DNA of 64,000 nt from Taeniopygia guttata. Its lineage: Eukaryota; Chordata; Aves; Passeriformes; Estrildidae. The DNA is taken from the NCBI RefSeq assembly GCF_048771995.1, contig NC_133060.1:2971501-3035500 (forward strand), written 5' to 3'. The notes beneath the pieces are model-generated. The model was given only the letters and a program-made list of their open reading frames with translations. It did no database searches and was not told the origin of the DNA. Position numbers and translations under genes: made by a program. Below are positions 60,382 to 64,000 of the stretch, piece after piece. The number at the start of each line of letters is the position of its first letter. The stretch's first letter is position 1.

Positions 60382-62493
60382 ATGGAGCAGTTACTGGTTA
60401 TGTTGTTTGAATTAATATTGTCTCTTGGGGTGAAGGCCTGCATGTGTCTCTGGTCCCTAGGGGTTTTTGAGATCTTAATCCCCCTATGGTCCCTAGGTTT
60501 ATTTTTTTATCCAGGAATAGCTCCAGTATTGTCCCTAATACGTAGGTTTTGCGGTAGAAGGGCACTGACCAGAATATCCATCGTGCTGTGCTTGGGTGTA
60601 ATAGATTCCAGAGGGTTTATAAAGGTGCTGAGGTCTGTTCCTGGAATGTATGGTTCATGGTTATGGTTGTACAGCCAGTTTGTTAGAGGGGAAGTAGGGG
60701 ATGAGGCTTTTCAGCCTTTGCTTTCCTTCTTCTCCTCTGAATTTGTTACCTCCCTATTAGAGAATGTTCAGTTTCCCCTGATTGTTAAGGAGACCATCTT
60801 CCTGGTGTTTAATCTGGTAAGCTTTCTCTATACAGTCTGCAGTCTCTCTAGAATGAGGGCTGAGATTTCTAGAGGGGCTGATGAGACCTCTGACCCAGGA
60901 GTAGACCCAGGTGTGAGAAATCCTGAGTGGTGTGGGAAATGGGAGGAGATGGGCCAAATTTTAAAGGAATTTTCTGACCCTATAGCCTGGGACTTTCCTA
61001 GTGAACAAATTCAGAATCCGGCTGAGGTGGCGAAGTACTTGAAAGAGAAGTGCCATGATAACTCTAAGGAGAAAAAAATCATTGCAGTGAGCTGGGCCCT
61101 GGCATATGCTTATCGCACCCTGCTAGATACTGTAGGGCAGCAGACAGAGGAAGGGCGGCAGGGAGATAAATCAGCAGCTATCCCAGTCACTCAGGCTGCA
61201 GCCAACACCCCCGGCTCAAAGCCAGCAGCTAAACCAGACAGTGAGCCTAGGCTAGCAGCTAAACCAGACAGTGAGCCTAGGCTAGCAGCTAAACCAGACA
61301 GTGAGCCTAGGCCAGCAGCTAAACCAGACTCAGCAGCCAAGCCTCAACCAATGGCTGTTGCTACTAGCACAAGGAGTGGGAAGCGCACAGAAAAGACCAA
61401 TCGACCAGTGGATGATGACGATGATGATGATAATGCAGGAGAGGGACCCTCAATGCCTGCTGACATAAAATCAGAAGTCAAAGCAACTGGTACAAGATCA
61501 GAGGCCAATACTGAGTCCTTTTCCCTAAAGGACCTTCGTGGCCTGAGGAAGGATTATACCCGACGACCTGATGAGTCTGTAATTAGTTGGTTGGTCCGTC
61601 TTTGGGATGCTGCAGGCGAGGCTACAATTCTGGATGGTACTGAGGCAAGACATTTGGGATCCCTGTCACATGATCCTGTCATTGATCAAGAAATGATGAG
61701 GGGGGCTAACCCTCACAGCCTCTGGGCACGGGTTCTGGAAAGTGTAGCACAAAGATACCTGTGTGCAGATGATCTTTATATGCAGCAAACCCAGTGGAAG
61801 ACTATAGAACAAGGGATCCAACGTCTGAGAGAAATGGCAGTGGCAGAGATTATCTTCTCAGATGAAATAACAACTAGGAATCCAGACTTGGTACCATGTA
61901 CATCTGTGATGTGGCGAAAACTTGTACGGCTTGGGCCACATGACTACACTTCTGCCTTAGCAATAATGAAGCAAGATGAGAGGGATGAGACCGTGCTCGA
62001 AATGGCAAGGAAACTCCGAGCATATGCAGATGCTGTACATGGCCCAACCCATGCCAGAATTGCAGCAGTGGAAACACGTCTGCAGAAATTAGAAGATAAG
62101 ATAGAGGAGAATCATAAGAGACTCAGGGAGGAGATAAAGGAGGACCTTCTCCAAATCTCAGCAGTACAGATCAGAGGTTCTGGTATCCAACGTAGACGTT
62201 CCTCAGATGGTGAGAGAAGGTACACCCCACGAACTGAGCTGTGGTTCTTCCTGCACGATTGCAGAGAAAACATGAGGAAATGGGATGGAAAACCTACTGG
62301 TCCTCTGGCACAACGGGTGCATGAATTGAAGGAAGGTAAGACTCAGAGAGGAAGTGCCACCAAAAGGAGAGCAGCTCCAGTTGCCCGTAGCCAAACTGCC
62401 AGGCATGATGATGATGATGATGATGACATGTCTGATCCCCTTGAAGGAACCTCTAAGACATACGCCCAAGGCAAGAAGGATAACCAGGCTTAG
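60382..62493 (+). CDS. gag: retroviral Gag-like polyprotein, intact frame
   Basis: The first in-frame ATG after the PBS is at 60,382. The frame runs about 703 codons to TAG at 62,491. It starts with a strongly hydrophobic stretch of about 50 residues and has a second hydrophobic segment near residues 134-155. A linker holds three tandem 10-residue repeats (AAKPDSEPRL type, 61,225-61,314) and a run of eight Asp near 61,411. Next comes a capsid-like helical region (RGLRKDYTRRPDESVISWLV; HDYTSALAIMKQDERDE), a coiled coil near residues 559-592, and a basic tail with a second Asp run. No CCHC zinc knuckle is present, as in ERVL and foamy-virus Gag. Assembly function is inferred from position only. 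Confidence 0.8.
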   Translation: MEQLLVMLFELILSLGVKACMCLWSLGVFEILIPLWSLGLFFYPGIAPVLSLIRRFCGRRALTRISIVLCLGVIDSRGFIKVLRSVPGMYGSWLWLYSQFVRGEVGDEAFQPLLSFFSSEFVTSLLENVQFPLIVKETIFLVFNLVSFLYTVCSLSRMRAEISRGADETSDPGVDPGVRNPEWCGKWEEMGQILKEFSDPIAWDFPSEQIQNPAEVAKYLKEKCHDNSKEKKIIAVSWALAYAYRTLLDTVGQQTEEGRQGDKSAAIPVTQAAANTPGSKPAAKPDSEPRLAAKPDSEPRLAAKPDSEPRPAAKPDSAAKPQPMAVATSTRSGKRTEKTNRPVDDDDDDDNAGEGPSMPADIKSEVKATGTRSEANTESFSLKDLRGLRKDYTRRPDESVISWLVRLWDAAGEATILDGTEARHLGSLSHDPVIDQEMMRGANPHSLWARVLESVAQRYLCADDLYMQQTQWKTIEQGIQRLREMAVAEIIFSDEITTRNPDLVPCTSVMWRKLVRLGPHDYTSALAIMKQDERDETVLEMARKLRAYADAVHGPTHARIAAVETRLQKLEDKIEENHKRLREEIKEDLLQISAVQIRGSGIQRRRSSDGERRYTPRTELWFFLHDCRENMRKWDGKPTGPLAQRVHELKEGKTQRGSATKRRAAPVARSQTARHDDDDDDDMSDPLEGTSKTYAQGKKDNQA

Positions 62494-62568
62494 AGGGGCC
62501 CTGCCTCTAGCCAGGTAGAGGCGAGGGAAAACTGTGTTTTCTGGATTGTGTGGATTCGCTGGCCTGGC
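62491..62568 (+). promoter_or_regulatory. candidate gag-pol readthrough signal
   Basis: The gag TAG (62,491-62,493) is followed 9 nt later by a perfect 7-bp stem (GCCTCTA 62,503-62,509 with TAGAGGC 62,516-62,522) enclosing a 6-nt loop GCCAGG. That loop is fully complementary to CCTGGC at 62,563-62,568, which could form an H-type pseudoknot. pol continues in the same frame. Gammaretroviruses use a UAG plus downstream pseudoknot in this way. Whether this one works is inference. Confidence 0.5.
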
Positions 62569-64000
62569 ACATCGGAACCACAAAGATATAAGGCTTTGGT
62601 TGATACTGGTGCACAATGCACGTTAATTCCATCGAGACACGTAGGGGCAGAATCTGTCTCTATCGCCAGTGTGACAGGTGGATCACAGGACTTTACCGTG
62701 GTGGAAGCTGATGTAAGTCTGACAGGAAATGAGTGGAAGAAACAGCCTATTGTGACTGGCCCAGAGGCCCCATGTATTTTGGACATAGATTACCTTCAAA
62801 GGGGATATTTTAAAGACCCAAAGGGACTCAGGTGGGCATTTGGGATAGCAGCTGTAGCGACAGAGGGCATCCAGCAACTGAACACCTTGCCTGGACTGTC
62901 TGAGAATCCAACTACAGTAGGACTTTTGAAGGGAGAAGAACAAAAGGTACCAGTTGCCACTTCAACAGTGCATCGTCGACAGTACAGAACAACTCGAGAT
63001 GCTGTGGTTCCCATCCATAAGATGATCCGAGAGCTGGAGAGCCAAGGGGTGGTCAGCAAAACCCACTCACCCTTCAACAGCCCCATTTGGCCTGTGCGTA
63101 AATCTGAAAGAGAATGGAGATTGACTGTGGACTACCGTGCATTGAATGAAGTGACTCCACCACTGAGCGCTGCTGTGCCAGACATGCTGGAACTCCAGTA
63201 CGAGCTGGAGTCCAAGGCAGCGAAGTGGTACGCCACTATTGATATTGCCAATGCATTTTTCTCCATTCCTCTGGCAGCAGAATGCAGGCCTCAGTTTGCC
63301 TTTACATGGAGGGGAGTGCAGTATACCTGGAACCGACTGCCCCAGGGGTGGAAGCACAGTCCTACCATCTGCCATGGACTGATCCAGACTGCACTAGAAA
63401 AGGGTGAGGCTCCAGAACATCTACAATATATTGATGATATCATTGTGTGGGGGAACACAGCAGCAGAAGTGTTTGAGAAAGGAGAGAAAATCATCCAAAT
63501 CCTCCTGGAAGCTGGTTTCGCCATCAAGAAGAGTAAAGTGAAGGGACCTGCTCGAGAGATCCAGTTCTTGGGAGTGAAGTGGCAAGATTGACGGCGTCAG
63601 ATTCCTACAGATGTCATCAACAAGATCACAGCCATGTCCCCACCAACCAACAAGAAAGAGACACAAGCTTTCTTAGGCGCCATCGGTTTTTGGAGAATGC
63701 ACATTCCTGAGTACAGTCAGATCGTGAGTCCCCTCTACCTGGTCACCCGCAAGAAGAATGATTTCTGCTGGGGCCCTGAGCAGCAGCAAGCTTTCACCCA
63801 GATAAAGCAGGAAATTGCTCATGCAGTAGCCCTTGGCCCAGTCAGGACAGGACCAGATGTGAAGAACGTGCTCTACTCTGCAGCCGGGAACCATGGTCTG
63901 TCCTGGAGCCTTTGGCAGAAGGTGCCTGATGAGACTCGGGGCCGACCACTGGGATTTTGGAGTCGGAGCTACAGAGGGTCTGAAGCCAACTACACCCCAA
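62494..64000 (+). pseudogene. pol: retroviral Pro-Pol, same frame as gag, in-frame TGA
   Basis: Continues in the gag frame. The aspartic protease motif DTGA is at 62,602-62,613, followed directly by reverse transcriptase with PIWPVRKSEREWRLTVDY, the palm motif YIDD at 63,427-63,438 and LPQGW. No dUTPase lies between them. A TGA at 63,589-63,591, after the RT thumb motif QFLGVKW, interrupts the frame. The same frame is then open to the window edge through an ETQAFLG connection region and the start of RNase H. The lesion makes a full-length product unlikely unless the stop is read through. Confidence 0.88.

Larger units (their letters stand above)
59628..64000 (+). mobile_element. endogenous retrovirus, 5' part (ERVL-like)
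   Basis: Order: 5' LTR, primer binding site, gag, pro, RT, start of the connection/RNase H region. The window ends inside pol, so integrase, env (if any) and the 3' LTR are not visible. The RT resembles ERVL/spumavirus-related avian elements. The PBS is of tRNA-Lys type. An intact gag frame suggests a fairly recent insertion, but pol carries an in-frame stop. Confidence 0.9.

Overview
This window looks like vertebrate nuclear DNA, most likely from a bird and probably a songbird. It has intron-bearing genes with GT/AG junctions, 5'-truncated CR1 LINEs, an ERVL-like endogenous retrovirus, and members of families that I recall (not checked here) as expanded in songbirds: PAK-like and PIM-like kinases, MROH HEAT-repeat proteins and TOGARAM2-like genes. 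I see no bacterial or phage features.

The dominant structure is a very large inverted repeat. The left arm (about 4,545-19,338) and right arm (about 45,243-59,440) are near-identical reverse complements, separated by about 25.9 kb of spacer. Each arm carries, from the spacer outward: an LTR-like segment, a 61-bp tandem repeat, an MROH-family gene, a CR1 fragment, a PAK-type kinase gene, a second CR1 fragment, a 17-bp minisatellite and a TGTGACATCACA-type satellite. The genes point away from the spacer, on - in the left arm and + in the right. The arms differ by real indels. The right MROH has lost exons 10-14 and part of 15. The left MROH keeps 15 exons but has a probable 1-bp frameshift in exon 13. 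The right arm has 743 extra bp bounded by a 6-bp direct repeat. Several tandem arrays differ in copy number.

The spacer holds incomplete or damaged single-copy-type genes. These are the 3' exons of a TOGARAM2-like gene (+, 20.4-26.8 kb), an OTOR copy with an in-frame stop (-, 31.7-33.0 kb), and SNRPB2 without its first coding exon (-, 34.1-38.5 kb). Next come a GC-rich block with two PIM-kinase remnants (-, 40.6-43.1 kb), an ERVL-type LTR and two minisatellites of about 39 bp.

Outside the arms, the left flank (1-4,544) is minisatellite and AT-rich repeat DNA ending in a CR1 element. The right flank (59,628-64,000) is the 5' part of an endogenous retrovirus with a 668-bp LTR, tRNA-Lys-type PBS, an intact gag frame and a pro-pol frame. 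Gag and pol share one frame, separated by a single TAG followed by a potential stem-loop/pseudoknot. A later in-frame TGA interrupts pol.

Exon limits below were set by eye from splice signals, reading phase and family resemblance. No alignment or database search was run, so identity levels between arms are impressions.
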